64,000 nucleotides of DNA from Solen grandis. Lineage: Eukaryota > Mollusca > Bivalvia > Adapedonta > Solenidae. The notes below the pieces were generated by a model, which saw only the letters and a program-made list of their open reading frames with translations, was not told where the DNA came from and did no database searches. Both the position numbers and the translations under genes were made by a program. Positions 10,944-23,870 of this stretch are shown piece by piece (the first letter of the stretch is position 1; each line of letters opens with the position of its first letter). Location of the stretch: the NCBI GenBank assembly GCA_021229015.1, contig CM037780.1, positions 70,069,656 to 70,133,655 of the forward strand. Reading direction: 5' to 3'.

Positions 10944-13897
10944 CGGAAATGAGATAAAAATTGAAAAAATTTAATTAATAATAAATATTTAATTAAACGT
11001 GGATCCAAAGGTTGTGGTTTTAAACCCCAGCCGGAACAAGTAATCTTCATGACCTTAGGTGCCAAGTAATGGTCCACTTGAGGCAGTGCTGTCACACATG
11101 GCAGGATACCATACCCAATAACATTATCCTGACACCAAGCCAACCGGTCCTGGAACTACCGCTGTATGCTGAGTTCCAAGCAAGGGACTATACCAGCATC
11201 ATTTTTATAAACTTTGGTTGACATAGCCAGTGGTAGAACCCACAACCCCTGCTCCCAATGTTTTACCATAAGCTAAAAAAGGTCTAAAATGAGCATGGTG
11301 ATCCCCTATCTGTAATTACAGACATCTTTTTTTAGAGTCTAAATTACTCTAAATGACTGTAAAAGATTAGAAAAATCAGTCCATAGGGAAAAAACAATGC
11401 TGAAATGCCTTTCATACATTTATGAAACTTTTTTAAAGTGGTCTTGTGTACAGTCAAAGCTGACCAGTAAATGCTGGTTGACCACTCAATACAGGTGGCT
11501 GCTAATACAGATTTCATATTACCAAACTACTGTATTTTGTTACATGTGGAAACCTTTATTTAACAGCCACTTCAATTAAGAGGACACTTTCTCCTGTTCT
11601 CCTGACCACTTCAGACAAACCAGGTTGGACTGTACTTGCAGTAAGAATGCTTAAAAGAGATAAAAACATACATGTCTATTACCGCCTAAAAACTGGAAAA
11701 ACCTTCACACACAGAGGCAGGAAATCACCAGGCCACAGGTTGCTGTCATCACTGCATCAGATGGAGACACAGCTGAAGTAAAATGAAAAAGAATCATTAG
11801 ATCTGGATGAAAAAAAAATGGAAGGATCATAAGAGCTGTATAATGAGAAAATGAGAAAAAAATTAAAAATATTTGTTTAATTCATAAGATTTATTTAATA
11901 AAATGTGGACAATGGGAAAATGAAAGGATAAAAGATATGGACAATGAGAAAATAAAAGGACAAGAAGAGCTGAGAAAATAAGATCTGGACAATGGGACAA
12001 TGAGGAAATGCAAGGGCAAGATCAGGACAATGAGAAATTATAAGGACAACAAAATTTGGACGATGAGACAATGAAAGAACAAACAAAATGATGACATTGA
12101 GAAAATGAGATGAAAATTAAAAAAATTTGATTAATAAATAATAAATATTTAATTAAACGTGGATCCAAATGTTGTGGGTTCAAACCCTACCCGGAACAAG
12201 TAATTTTCATGACCTTAGGTGCCAAGTAATGGTCCACTTGAGGCAGTGCTGTCACACGTGGCAGGATACCATACCCAATAACATTATCCTGACACCAAGC
12301 CAACCGGTCCTGGAACTACCGCTGTATGCTGAGTGCCAAGCAGGGACTATACCAGCATCATTTTTATAAACTTTGGTATGACATAGCCAGTGGTAGAACC
12401 CACAACCCCCTGCTCCCAATGTTTTACCATAAGCTAAAAAAGGTCTAAAATGAGCATGGTGATCCCCTATCTGTAATTCAGACATCTTTTTCTTATAGTC
12501 TAAATTACTCTAAATTACTGTAAAAGATTAGAAAAATCAGTCCATAGGGAAAAAACAATGCTGAAATGCTTTCATACATTTATGAAACTTTTTAAAGTGG
12601 TCTTGTGTATAGTCAAAGCTGACCAGTAAATGCTGGTTGACCACTCAATAAGGTGGCTGCTAATACAGTTTTCATATTACCAAACTACTGTATTTTGTTA
12701 CATATGGAAACCTTTATTTAGCAGGCACTTCTGTTAAGATGGACACTTTCTCCTGTTCTCCTGACCACAAAAGAGATAACACCTGGAAAAACCTTCACAC
12801 ACAGGCAGGAAATCACCAGGCCACAGGTTGCTGTCATCACTGCATCAGATGGAGACACGGCTGAAGTAAAATGAAAAAGAATCATTAGATCTGGAAAAAG
12901 GAAATGGAAGGATCATAAGAGCTGTATAATGAGTAAATGAAAGGAAGAGAAGATCTAGACAATGAGAAAATGCAAGGACAACAACATGTGTGTGTGGAAA
13001 TAAGAAAATGTCAGGACAAATAAATGTGGACAATGGGAAAATGAAAGGGCGGAAGATATGGACAATGAGAAAACTAAAGGACAACAAACAAAATGTGGAC
13101 AATGAGAAAATTAATGGACAATGGGAAAATGAAAGGACAACCAGGTTTGACTGTAATGCTTAAAAGAGATAAAAACATACCTGTCTATCACAGCCTAAAA
13201 ACTGGAAAAACCTTCACAAACAGAGGCAGGAAATCACCAGGCCACAGGTTGCTGTCGTCACTGCATCAGATGGAGACACGGCTGAAGTCAAATGAAAAAG
13301 AATCATTAGATCTTGATAAAGAAAATGGAAGGATCATAAGAGATGTATAATGAGAAAATGAAAGGAAAAGATCTAGACAATGAGAAAATGCAAGGACAAC
13401 AAGATGTGTGTGTGGACAATAAGTAAATGTAAGGACAAATAAATGTGGACAATGGGAGAATGAAAGGACAAAAGATATGGACAATGAGAAAACTAAAGGA
13501 CAACAAACAAAATGTAAGCAATGAGAAAATTAATGGACAATGAGAAATTAAAAGGACAACAGGTTTGACTGTACTTGCAGTAAGAATGCTTAAAAGAGAT
13601 AAAAACATACATGTCTATTACCGCCTAAAAACTGGAAAAACCTTCACACACAGAGGCAGGAAATCACCAGGCCACAGGTTGCTGTCATCACTGCATCAGA
13701 TGGAGACACAGCTGAAGTAAAATTAAAAAGAATCGTTAGATCTGGATAAAAAAAAATGGAAGGATCATAAGAGCTGCATAATGAGACAATGAGAAATGAG
13801 ATAAAAATTAAAAATATTTGATTAATTAATAAGAATTATTTAATAAAATGTGGACAATGGAACAATGAAAGGACAAACCAAATGCGGATGATGAGAA

Positions 13898-14272
13898 TGT
13901 AATGTTATTGGACTCTAGCTAGATGCTATTGCTACAGTTTCATTGTTACTAACCAATTATAGATATAATTAGAGATTATAACAGGACCGTTGCATTAGTT
14001 ATGCAACGTCTGTCTCAGTTGTGACTGTCATTAATACAAATATTTGTTATTATTTAATACATATGGTTACTGTCTGGCTGGATGGTAACCAACCAATATA
14101 TAAGCTGACTGGTCAAGGGTCTAGGTAGGAGATCTTGTGGTATACCTAGGGAGATCTTGTTAGATCCTCGAGACTACCTCCAGCGCAACCTTGCCAGATA
14201 CCTTGGGGACTGAATAAATCTATTGCCAGCCACCACCGTCTCGTGTTAGTTTATTCCAGCCATAACACTACA
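13898..14272 (+). mobile_element. Solo LTR, satellite unit 2
   Basis: 375 bp, beginning TGTAATGTTAT and ending ATAACACTACA, an 11-base inverted terminal match with one mismatch and the TG...CA ends usual for LTRs. A TATA-like ATATATAAG lies near 14,095-14,103 and an AATAAA at 14,213-14,218, in the order promoter then polyadenylation signal. No gag/pol sequence and no clear target duplication adjoin it (GAGAA left, CGGAA right). The retroelement superfamily is not identifiable from the LTR alone. Confidence 0.7.
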
Positions 14273-17200
14273 CGGAAATGAGATAAAAATTGAAAAAATT
14301 TAATTAATAATAAATATTTAATTAAACGTGGATCCAAAGGTTGTGTATTCAAACCCCAGCCAGAACAAATAATCTTCATGACCTTAGGTGCCAAGTAATG
14401 GTCCACTTGAGGCAGTGCTGTCACACATGGCAGGATACCATACCCAATAACATTATCCTGACACCAAGCCAACCGGTCCTGGAACTACCGCTGTATGCTG
14501 AGTTCCAAGCAAGGGACTATACCAGCATCATTTTTATAAACTTTGGTATGACATAGCCAGTGGTAGAACCCACAACCCCCTGCTCCCAATGTTTTACCAT
14601 AAGCTAAAAAAGGTCTAAAATGAGCATGGTGATCCCCTATCTGTAATACAGACATCTTTTTTTATAGTCTAAATTACTCTAAATTACTGTAAAAGATTAG
14701 AAAAATCAGTCCATAGGGAAAAAACAATGCTGAAATGCCTTTCATACATTTATGAAACTTTTTAAAGTGGTCTTGTGTACAGTCAAAGCTGACCAGTAAA
14801 TGCTGGTTGACCACTCAATACAGGTGGCTGCTAATACAGATTTCATATTACCAAACTACTGTATTTTGTTACATGTGGAAACCTTTATTTAACAGCCACT
14901 TCAATTAAGAGGACACTTTCTCCTGTTCTCCTGACCACTTCAGACAAACCAGGTTGGACTGTACTTGCAGTAAGAATGCTTAAAAGAGATAAAAACATAC
15001 ATGTCTATTACCGCCTAAAAACTGGAAAAACCTTCACACACAGAGGCAGGAAATCACCAGGCCACAGGTTGCTGTCATCACTGCATCAGATGGAGACACA
15101 GCTGAAGTAAAATGAAAAAGAATCATTAGATCTGGATGAAAAAAATGGAAGGATCATAAGAGCTGTATAATGAGAAAATGAGAAAAAAATTAAAAATATT
15201 TGTTTAATTCATAAGATTTATTTAATAAAATGTGGACAATGGGAAAATGAAAGGATAAAAGATATGGACAATGAGAAAATAAAAGGACAAGAAGAGCTGA
15301 GAAAATAAGATCTGGACAATGGGACAATGAGGAAATGCAAGGGCAAGATCAGGACAATGAGAAATTATAAGGACAACAAAATTTGGACGATGAGACAATG
15401 AAAGAACAAACAAAATGATGACATTGAGAAAATGAGATGAAAATTAAAAAAATTTGATTAATAAATAATAAATATTTAATTAAACGTGGATCCAAATGTT
15501 GTGGGTTCAAACCCTACCCGGAACAAGTAATTTTCATGACCTTAGGTGCCAAGTAATGGTCCACTTGAGGCAGTGCTGTCACACGTGGCAGGATACCATA
15601 CCCAATAACATTATCCTGACACCAAGCCAACCGGTCCTGGAACTACCGCTGTATGCTGAGTGCCAAGCAAGGGACTATACCAGCATCATTTTTATAAACT
15701 TTGGTATGACATAGCCAGTGGTAGAACCCACAACCCCCTGCTCCCAATGTTTTACCATAAGCTAAAAAAGGTCTAAAATGAGCATGGTGATCCCCTATCT
15801 GTAATTCAGACATCTTTTTTCTTATAGTCTAAATTACTCTAAATTACTGTAAAAGATTAGAAAAATCAGTCCATAGGGAAAAAACAATGCTGAAATGCCT
15901 TTCATACATTTATGAAACTTTTTAAAGTGGTCTTGTGTATAGTCAAAGCTGACCAGTAAATGCTGGTTGACCACTCAATAAAGGTGGCTGCTAATACAGT
16001 TTTCATATTACCAAACTACTGTATTTTGTTACATATGGAAACCTTTATTTAGCAGGCACTTCTGTTAAGATGGACACTTTCTCCTGTTCTCCTGACCACA
16101 AAAGAGATAACACCTGGAAAAACCTTCACACACAGAGGCAGGAAATCACCAGGCCACAGGTTGCTGTCATCACTGCATCAGATGGAGACACGGCTGAAGT
16201 AAAATGAAAAAGAATCATTAGATCTGGAAAAAGGAAATGGAAGGATCATAAGAGCTGTATAATGAGTAAATGAAAGGAAGAGAAGATCTAGACAATGAGA
16301 AAATGCAAGGACAACAACATGTGTGTGTGGAAATAAGAAAATGTCAGGACAAATAAATGTGGACAATGGGAAAATGAAAGGGCGGAAGATATGGACAATG
16401 AGAAAACTAAAGGACAACAAACAAAATGTGGACAATGAGAAAATTAATGGACAATGGGAAAATGAAAGGACAACCAGGTTTGACTGTAATGCTTAAAAGA
16501 GATAAAAACATACCTGTCTATCACAGCCTAAAAACTGGAAAAACCTTCACAAACAGAGGCAGGAAATCACCAGGCCACAGGTTGCTGTCGTCACTGCATC
16601 AGATGGAGACACGGCTGAAGTCAAATGAAAAAGAATCATTAGATCTTGATAAAGAAAATGGAAGGATCATAAGAGATGTATAATGAGAAAATGAAAGGAA
16701 AAGATCTAGACAATGAGAAAATGCAAGGACAACAAGATGTGTGTGTGGACAATAAGTAAATGTAAGGACAAATAAATGTGGACAATGGGAGAATGAAAGG
16801 ACAAAAGATATGGACAATGAGAAAACTAAAGGACAACAAACAAAATGTAAGCAATGAGAAAATTAATGGACAATGAGAAATTAAAAGGACAACAGGTTTG
16901 ACTGTACTTGCAGTAAGAATGCTTAAAAGAGATAAAAACATACATGTCTATTACCGCCTAAAAACTGGAAAAACCTTCACACACAGAGGCAGGAAATCAC
17001 CAGGCCACAGGTTGCTGTCATCACTGCATCAGATGGAGACACAGCTGAAGTAAAATTAAAAAGAATCGTTAGATCTGGATAAAAAAAAATGGAAGGATCA
17101 TAAGAGCTGCATAATGAGACAATGAGAAAATGAGATAAAAATTAAAAATATTTGATTAATTAATAAGAATTATTTAATAAAATGTGGACAATGGGAAAAT

Positions 17201-17374
17201 GAAAGGATAAAAGATATGGACAATGAGAAAATACAAGGACAAGAAGAGCTGAGAAAATAAGATCTGGACAATGAGGAAATTCAAGGACAAGATCTTGACA
17301 ATGAGAAATTATAAGGACAACAAAATGTGGGCAATGGAACAATGAAAGGACAAACCAAATGCGGATGATGAGAA

Positions 17375-17749
17375 TGTAATGTTATTGGACTCTAGCTAGA
17401 TGCTATTGCTACAGTTTCATTGTTACTAACCAATTATAGATATAATTAGAGATTATAACAGGACCGTTGCATTAGTTATGCAACGTCTGTCTCAGTTGTG
17501 ACTGTCATTAATACAAATATTTGTTATTATTTAATACATATGGTTACTGTCTGGCTGGATGGTAACCAACCAATATATAAGCTGACTGGTCAAGGGTCTA
17601 GGTAGGAGATCTTGTGGTATACCTAGGGAGATCTTGTTAGATCCTCGAGACTACCTCCAGCGCAACCTTGCCAGATACCTTGGGGACTGAATAAATCTAT
17701 TGCCAGCCACCACCGTCTCGTGTTAGTTTATTCCAGCCATAACACTACA
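17375..17749 (+). mobile_element. Solo LTR, satellite unit 3
   Basis: Same 375-bp sequence and same flanks as the copy in unit 2, so the insertion predates amplification of the satellite unit. Confidence 0.7.
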
Positions 17750-19026
17750 CGGAAATGAGATAAAAATTGAAAAAATTTAATTAATAATAAATATTTAATT
17801 AAACGTGGATCCAAAGGTTGTGTATTCAAACCCCAGCCGAACAAATAATCTTCATGACCTTAGGTGCCAAGTAATGGTCCACTTGAGGCAGTGCTGTCAC
17901 ACATGGCAGGATACCATACCCAATAACATTATCCTGACACCAAGCCAACCGGTCCTGGAACTACCGCTGTATGCTGAGTTCCAAGCAAGGGACTATACCA
18001 GCATCATTTTTATAAACTTTGGTATGACATAGCCAGTGGTAGAACCCACAACCCCCTGCTCCCAATGTTTTACCATAAGCTAAAAAAGGTCTAAAATGAG
18101 CATGGTGATCCCCTATCTGTAATACAGACATCTTTTTTTATAGTCTAAATTACTCTAAATTACTGTAAAAGATTAGAAAAATCAGTCCATAGGGAAAAAA
18201 CAATGCTGAAATGCCTTTCATACATTTATGAAACTTTTTAAAGTGGTCTTGTGTACAGTCAAAGCTGACCAGTAAATGCTGGTTGACCACTCAATACAGG
18301 TGGCTGCTAATACAGATTTCATATTACCAAACTACTGTATTTTGTTACATGTGGAAACCTTTATTTAACAGCCACTTCAATTAAGAGGACACTTTCTCCT
18401 GTTCTCCTGACCACTTCAGACAAACCAGGTTGGACTGTACTTGCAGTAAGAATGCTTAAAAGAGATAAAAACATACATGTCTATTACCGCCTAAAAACTG
18501 GAAAAACCTTCACACACAGAGGCAGGAAATCACCAGGCCACAGGTTGCTGTCATCACTGCATCAGATGGAGACACAGCTGAAGTAAAATGAAAAAGAATC
18601 ATTAGATCTGGATGAAAAAAAATGGAAGGATCATAAGAGCTGTATAATGAGAAAATGAGAAAAAAATTAAAAATATTTGTTTAATTCATAAGATTTATTT
18701 AATAAAATGTGGACAATGGGAAAATGAAAGGATAAAAGATATGGACAATGAGAAAATAAAAGGACAAGAAGAGCTGAGAAAATAAGATCTGGACAATGGG
18801 ACAATGAGGAAATGCAAGGGCAAGATCGGACAATGAGAAATTATAAGGACAACAAAATTTGGACGATGAGACAATGAAAGAACAAACAAAATGATGACAT
18901 TGAGAAAATGAGATGAAAATTAAAAAAATTTGATTAATAAATAATAAATATTTAATTAAACGTGGATCCAAATGTTGTGGGTTCAAACCCTACCCGGAAC
19001 AAGTAATTTTCATGACCTTAGGTGCC

Positions 19027-19126
19027 NNNNNNNNNNNNNNNNNNNNNNNNNNNNNNNNNNNNNNNNNNNNNNNNNNNNNNNNNNNNNNNNNNNNNNNNNN
19101 NNNNNNNNNNNNNNNNNNNNNNNNNN
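19027..19126. other. 100-N assembly gap
   Basis: Exactly 100 N. Left flank is satellite (ends TTAGGTGCC); right flank starts within SINE family 1 (GGAAGGCTTCCTCACATG). Confidence 0.99.
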
Positions 19127-19652
19127 GGAAGGCTTCCTCACATGAAGCATGATTGTGTATGAGTATACAATAATACATAAAATATAAAATATAAAAAATA
19201 AAATATAAAAATAAAAAATTGGATGCCAGAGTGGAAACTGAAATTGGCATTTTTTAATGCTTAAGTGTGTGTGTTTGTGCATGCATGATAACATGAGTGT
19301 ACGGAAGCATGTGTGTGTATTCACAGGACAGAAATCCATTGTAAAATTAAAGGGATAAAACTAAACTAGGGCAAGAGGTTTTCAACGAGAAATAATCTTG
19401 AGCAATATTATCATTAAATCTTTACAACGATTAAACATAGTTTGATAATGACATACTATCATTACAGCACCCTTACTGGTAAAAAAAACCCAAAAAACAT
19501 TGTCCATTCAGAATACAAGGTTTTGATGTGAGGGTAAGACATATATAAGGAAATAAGCATTATGAATAAAATTGAAAATAATATACATAAAATATAAAAT
19601 ATAAAAAATAAAATATAAAAATAAAAAAAATGGATGCCAGAGTGCCATATAT

Positions 19653-20306
19653 AACAAGTAACTGGTGTTGTATGCAACACATAAAGTCCCCTACAGGCTC
19701 CACCTTGACTCAATATGGTAATCAATCCCATTTTTTGCCATATTTTCACTATTTCCGTTACCATAGCAACCACAATTTTAGTCGAAGAACAAAAATAAAA
19801 TGACGTGCATAATCTACACATTGCCATTTAGTCATATACCAAGTTTCATCAAGTTTGCTTGCTTAGTTATCGCGGGATCCCATTTTTGCCATATTTTCAC
19901 TATTTCCGTTACCATAGCAACCACAATTTTAGTCGAAGAACAAAAATAAAATGATGTGCATAATCTACACATTGCCATCTAGTCATATAGCAAGTTTTAT
20001 CAAGTTAGCTTGCTTAGTTATCGCGGGATCCCATTTTTGCCATATTTTCACTATTTCCGTTACCATAGCAACCACAATTTTAGTCGAAGAACAAAAATAA
20101 AATGACTGCATAATCTACACATTGCCATCTAGTCATATACCAAGTTTCATCAAGTTAGCTTGCTTAGTTATTAAGTTATAGCGGGATCCAAATTTGAGCG
20201 GAAAGACAGACGGACGGACAGACTGACAGACGGACAGACGGACGGACGGACAGACGGAGGGCAAACCTATAGTCCCCTCCGGTGTGAACACCGGTAGGGG
20301 ACTAAT
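19653..20306 (+). repeat. Pearl-like element, family F2, copy a
   Basis: Begins AACAAGTAACTGGTGTTGTA with GTCCCCTAC soon after, and ends CCGGTGTGAACACCGGTAGGGGAC, a hairpin whose last part is the inverse of the 5' GTCCCCTAC. In between are three or more ~150-bp cores, each with CATTTTTGCCATATTTTCAC and GTTACCATAGCAACC, then a (GACGGACA)n microsatellite at about 20,200-20,258. No coding capacity. Confidence 0.85.
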
Positions 20307-20496
20307 AAGGTTTACAACCATATAAACATGAAACCACTTACCGAAACGAAAATGTAAGAGTTTCTATATGGTCAAGATCTATATAAGTATAAAAAGAAAT
20401 GGTGCAGGCGTGCATGAAGGTGTGTTTAAATGTACACATTAAAATTTGCTAATGCATGCGTATGTGAATGTGTATGCATGATTGTGTTGTTGTTGT

Positions 20497-20643
20497 TGTA
20501 TTGGGGTTTACCGTCGCTGTGATAGTATTTCAATCATATAGCGACGTCCAGCTAATTACAGGTGGAGGAAGACCCCGAGTACACAGAGGTACCCGGGTAG
20601 AACCACCGACCTACCGCAAGCCAGCTGGAAGGCTTCCTCACAT
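20497..20643 (-). repeat. SINE family 1 body
   Basis: Contains ATATAGCGACGTCCAGCTAA, GGTGGAGGAAGACCCCGAG, GGGTAGAACCACCGACCTAC and GCTTCCTCACATGAAG, as in the fuller copy at 33,366-33,612. The tRNA-like head is absent. Confidence 0.8.
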
Positions 20644-20706
20644 GAAGCATGATTGTGTATGAGTATACAATAATACATAAAATATAAAATATAAAAAATA
20701 AAAATA

Positions 20707-22335
20707 AACAAGAGCTGTCAGAGGACAGCACGCTCGACTATTCAAAATGCTTGTTGGTAAATCAAATGAAATCTATTTAAATTCTTGCCCTTCATAGTAA
20801 TAGTAAAAAATGATATACCTTGATAGTCTGATACCCCTTAATATATTTATGATGTCTAAAATCAATCCCATGCCTAGTTACTGAGACATAAGCACAAAAA
20901 CACTGTGCATGCAAAACTTAAACCCAAAACCATGTTAAAAGGGCCATAATTTGCATCAGTCCAAAAGTTATCCTCCTGTTTTCTGATGCCCTTGAAGACA
21001 CACCTTAACTTTCTAGTCAATTCCACAAGCAATTTCTTAGATATAAGCTGGATAGTAGCTTGAATGCAAAACTTTAACCATAATTCTAAGTTAAAAGGGG
21101 GTCATAATTTTTAATTTATTCCATCAAGTGTTATCTTCCTTTGTAGTATGATACCCCTAAACATATTAAAGATATTTCAAATCAATTCCATGCCTGGACT
21201 CTGAGATAAAAGCATGAAAGTACCTTGCATGCAAAACTTTAACCAAAATGTCTAAGTTAAAAAAGGAGCCATAACTTGTAATATATTCCATCAAAAGTTA
21301 TCAACCTTGATAGTATGATACCCCTAAGCATATTAAAGATGTTTCAAATCAATCCCATGCTTGGATACTGAGATATAAGCATGAAATTAACTTGCATGCA
21401 AAACTTTAACCAAAATTTCTAAGTTAAAAAGGGCAATAATTTGTAACATATTCCATTAAGAGTTATCTACCATGAATGTATGATACCCCTAAATGTATTA
21501 AAGATGTCTCAATTCAATCCCATACCTGGATACTGAGATATTAGCATGAAAGTACCTTGCATACAAAACTTTAACCAAAATTTCTAAGTTAAAAAAAGGC
21601 CCCATAACTTGTAATATATTCCATCAAAAGTTATCTACCATGAAAGTATGATACCCCTTAACGTATTAAAGATGTTTCAAATCAATCCCATGCCTGGATA
21701 CTGAGATATTAGCATGAAAGTACCTTGCATGCAAAACTTTAACCAAAATTTCTAAGTTAAAAAGGGGCTATAATTTGTAACAAATTATATCAAGAGTTAT
21801 CTGCCAAAATATGATACCCCTAAACATATTAAAGATGTTTCAAATTTGATACTGAGATATAAGCATGAGAGTATCTTGCATGCAAAACTTTAACCAAAAT
21901 TTCTAAGTTAAAAAGGGGCCATAATTTGTAATATATTCCATCAAGAGTTATCTAACTTGGTTGCCTGATGCCCCTGAACATATTTGTAAACTTTCAAGTC
22001 AATACCATGAATGGTTATTGAGATACAAACTAGATAGTAGCTTGCACGCAAAACTTTAACCAAATTTTCTATTGCATGCAAAACTTTAACCAAAATTTCT
22101 AAGTTAAAAAGGGGCCATAATTTGTGATATATTCCATCAAGAGTTATCTACCTTGGTTGTCTGATGCCCCTGAACATATTTATAAACTTTCAAGTCAATA
22201 CCATAAATGGTTATTGAGATATAAGGTTCATAGTAACTTGCACGCAAAACTTTAACCAAAAGCTGCAACGCCAACGCCGACGCCGACGCCAGGGTGACTA
22301 CAATAGCTCTCATATTCTACGAATAGTCGAGCTAA
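20707..22335 (+). repeat. Pearl-like element, family F3, full-length
   Basis: Begins CAAGAGCTGTCAGAGGACAG with CGCTCGACTATTC inside, and ends CGAATAGTCGAGCT, so GCTCGACTATTC is repeated in inverse near the two ends. The interior holds about eight ~165-bp tandem cores (TGATACCCCTAAACATATTA, GCATGCAAAACTTTAACCAA, GGGGCCATAATTTGTAATAT). A short (GCCGAC)n microsatellite precedes the 3' end at about 22,265-22,295. It interrupts copy II of the 1.5 kb tandem unit. Non-coding. Confidence 0.85.
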
Positions 22336-22765
22336 AAATTGGATGCCAGTGTGGAAACTGAAATTGGCATTTTTTAATGCTTAAGTGTGTGTGTTTGTGC
22401 ATGCATGATAACATGAGTGTACGGAAGCATGTGTGTGTATTCACAGGACAGAAATCCATTGTAAAATTAAAGGGATAAAACTAAACTAGGGCAAGAGGTT
22501 TTCAACGAGAAATAATCTTGAGCAATATTATCATTAAATCTTTACAACGATTAAACAGAGTTTGATAATGACATACTATCATTACAGCACCCTTACTGGT
22601 AAAAAAAAAAAAAAAAACATTGTCCATTCAGAATACAAGGTTTTGATGTAAGGGCAAGACATATATAAGGAAATAAGCATTATGAATAAAATTGAAAATA
22701 ATATACATAAAATATAAAAAATAAAATATAAAAATAAAAAAAATGGATGCCAGAGTGCCATATAT

Positions 22766-23413
22766 AACAAGTAACTGGTGTTGTATGCAACACATAAAGT
22801 CCCCTACAGGCTCCACCTTGACTCAATATGGTAATCAATCCCATTTTTTGCCATATTTTCACTATTTCCGTTACCATAGCAACCACAATTTTAGTCGAAG
22901 AACAAAAATAAAATGACGTGCATAATCTACACATTGCCATTTAGTCATATACCAAGTTTCATCAAGTTAGCTTGCTTAGTTATCGCGGGATACGATTTTT
23001 GCCATATTTTAACTATTTCCGTTACCATAGCAACCACAATTTTAGTCGAAGAACAAAAATAAAATGATGTGCATAATCTACACATTGCCATCTAGTCATA
23101 TAGCAAGTTTTATCAAGTTAGCTTGCTTAGTTATCGTGGGATCCCATTTTTGCCATATTTTCACTATTTCCGTTACCATAGCAACCACAATTTTAGTCGA
23201 AGAACAAAAATAAAATGACGTGCATAATCTACACGTCATATACCAAGTTTCATCAAGTTAGCTTGCTTAGTTATTAAGTTATCGCGGGATCCAAATTTGA
23301 GCGGAAAGACAGATGGATGGACAGACTGACAGACGGACAGACGGACGGACGGACGGACAGACGGAGGGCAAACCTATAGTCCCCTCCGGTGTGAACACCG
23401 GTAGGGGACTAAT
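22766..23413 (+). repeat. Pearl-like element, family F2, copy b
   Basis: Copy of 19,653-20,306 carried within the second 1.5 kb tandem unit; same ends, three cores and a (GACGGACG)n tract. Confidence 0.85.
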
Positions 23414-23603
23414 AAGGTTTACAACCATATAAACATGAAACCACTTACCGAAACGAAAATGTAAGAGTTTCTATATGGTCAAGATCTATATAAGTATAAA
23501 AAGAAATGGTGCAGGCGTGCATGAAGGTGTGTTTAAATGTACACATTAAAATTTGCTAATGCATGCGTATGTGAATGTGTATGCATGATTGTGTTGTTGT
23601 TGT

Positions 23604-23750
23604 TGTATTGGGGTTTACCGTCGCTGTAATAGTATTTCAATCATATAGCGACGTCCAGCTAATTACAGGTGGAGGAAGACCCCGAGTACACAGAGGTACC
23701 CGGGTAGAACCACCGACCTACCGCAAGCCAGCTGGAAGGCTTCCTCACAT
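23604..23750 (-). repeat. SINE family 1 body
   Basis: Same sequence as 20,497-20,643, duplicated with the 1.5 kb unit. Confidence 0.8.
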
Positions 23751-23870
23751 GAAGCATGATTGTGTATGAGTATACAATAATACATAAAATATAAAATATA
23801 AAAAATAAAATATAAAAATAAAAAATTGGATGCCAGAGTGCAAACTGAAATTGGCATTTTTTATGTACAC

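Larger units (their letters stand above)
8880..19026. repeat. Higher-order satellite array, three copies of a 3.3-3.4 kb unit
   Basis: The same blocks recur at offsets of about 3,416 and 3,333 bases: for example the block at 9,429-10,192 recurs at 12,845-13,608 and 16,178-16,941. Each unit holds (i) two or more blocks of a degenerate ~24-bp minisatellite of the type TGGACAATGAGAAAATGAAA, (ii) a ~60-bp word containing GGCAGGAAATCACCAGGCCA that recurs about every 420 bp, (iii) two copies of a SINE-family-2-like core (CCAACCGGTCCTGGAACTAC at 8,881, 11,140, 12,301, 14,469, 15,629 and 17,946), and (iv) one LTR. The alternating spacing of about 2.2 and 1.16 kb shows a two-part unit. Reading frames on both strands are by-products of the minisatellite. 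Confidence 0.9.
19127..23870. repeat. Tandem duplication of a 1.5 kb unit, third copy partial
   Basis: Copy I spans 19,127-20,626. Copy II spans 20,627-23,730 and is nearly identical once the F3 element at 20,707-22,335 is removed. Copy III starts at 23,731 and diverges after about 23,860. Each full unit carries an (ATAAAATATA)n-like stretch, an F2 element and a SINE family 1 copy. Diverged relatives without F2 lie at about 26,880-27,440. Confidence 0.85.

Noticed and set aside
9429..17342. Many ORFs of 60-100 codons on both strands with His/Cys/Phe-rich repeats (minus) or Lys/Glu-rich sequence (plus)
   Set aside because: They are translations of the ~24-bp minisatellite within the satellite unit, recur with it, overlap each other on opposite strands and have no domain or start context.
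20820..22260. CRISPR-like regular repeats
   Set aside because: The repeated cores are long, diverged and directly adjacent without unique spacers, in a eukaryotic genome; they are tandem cores of an F3 element.
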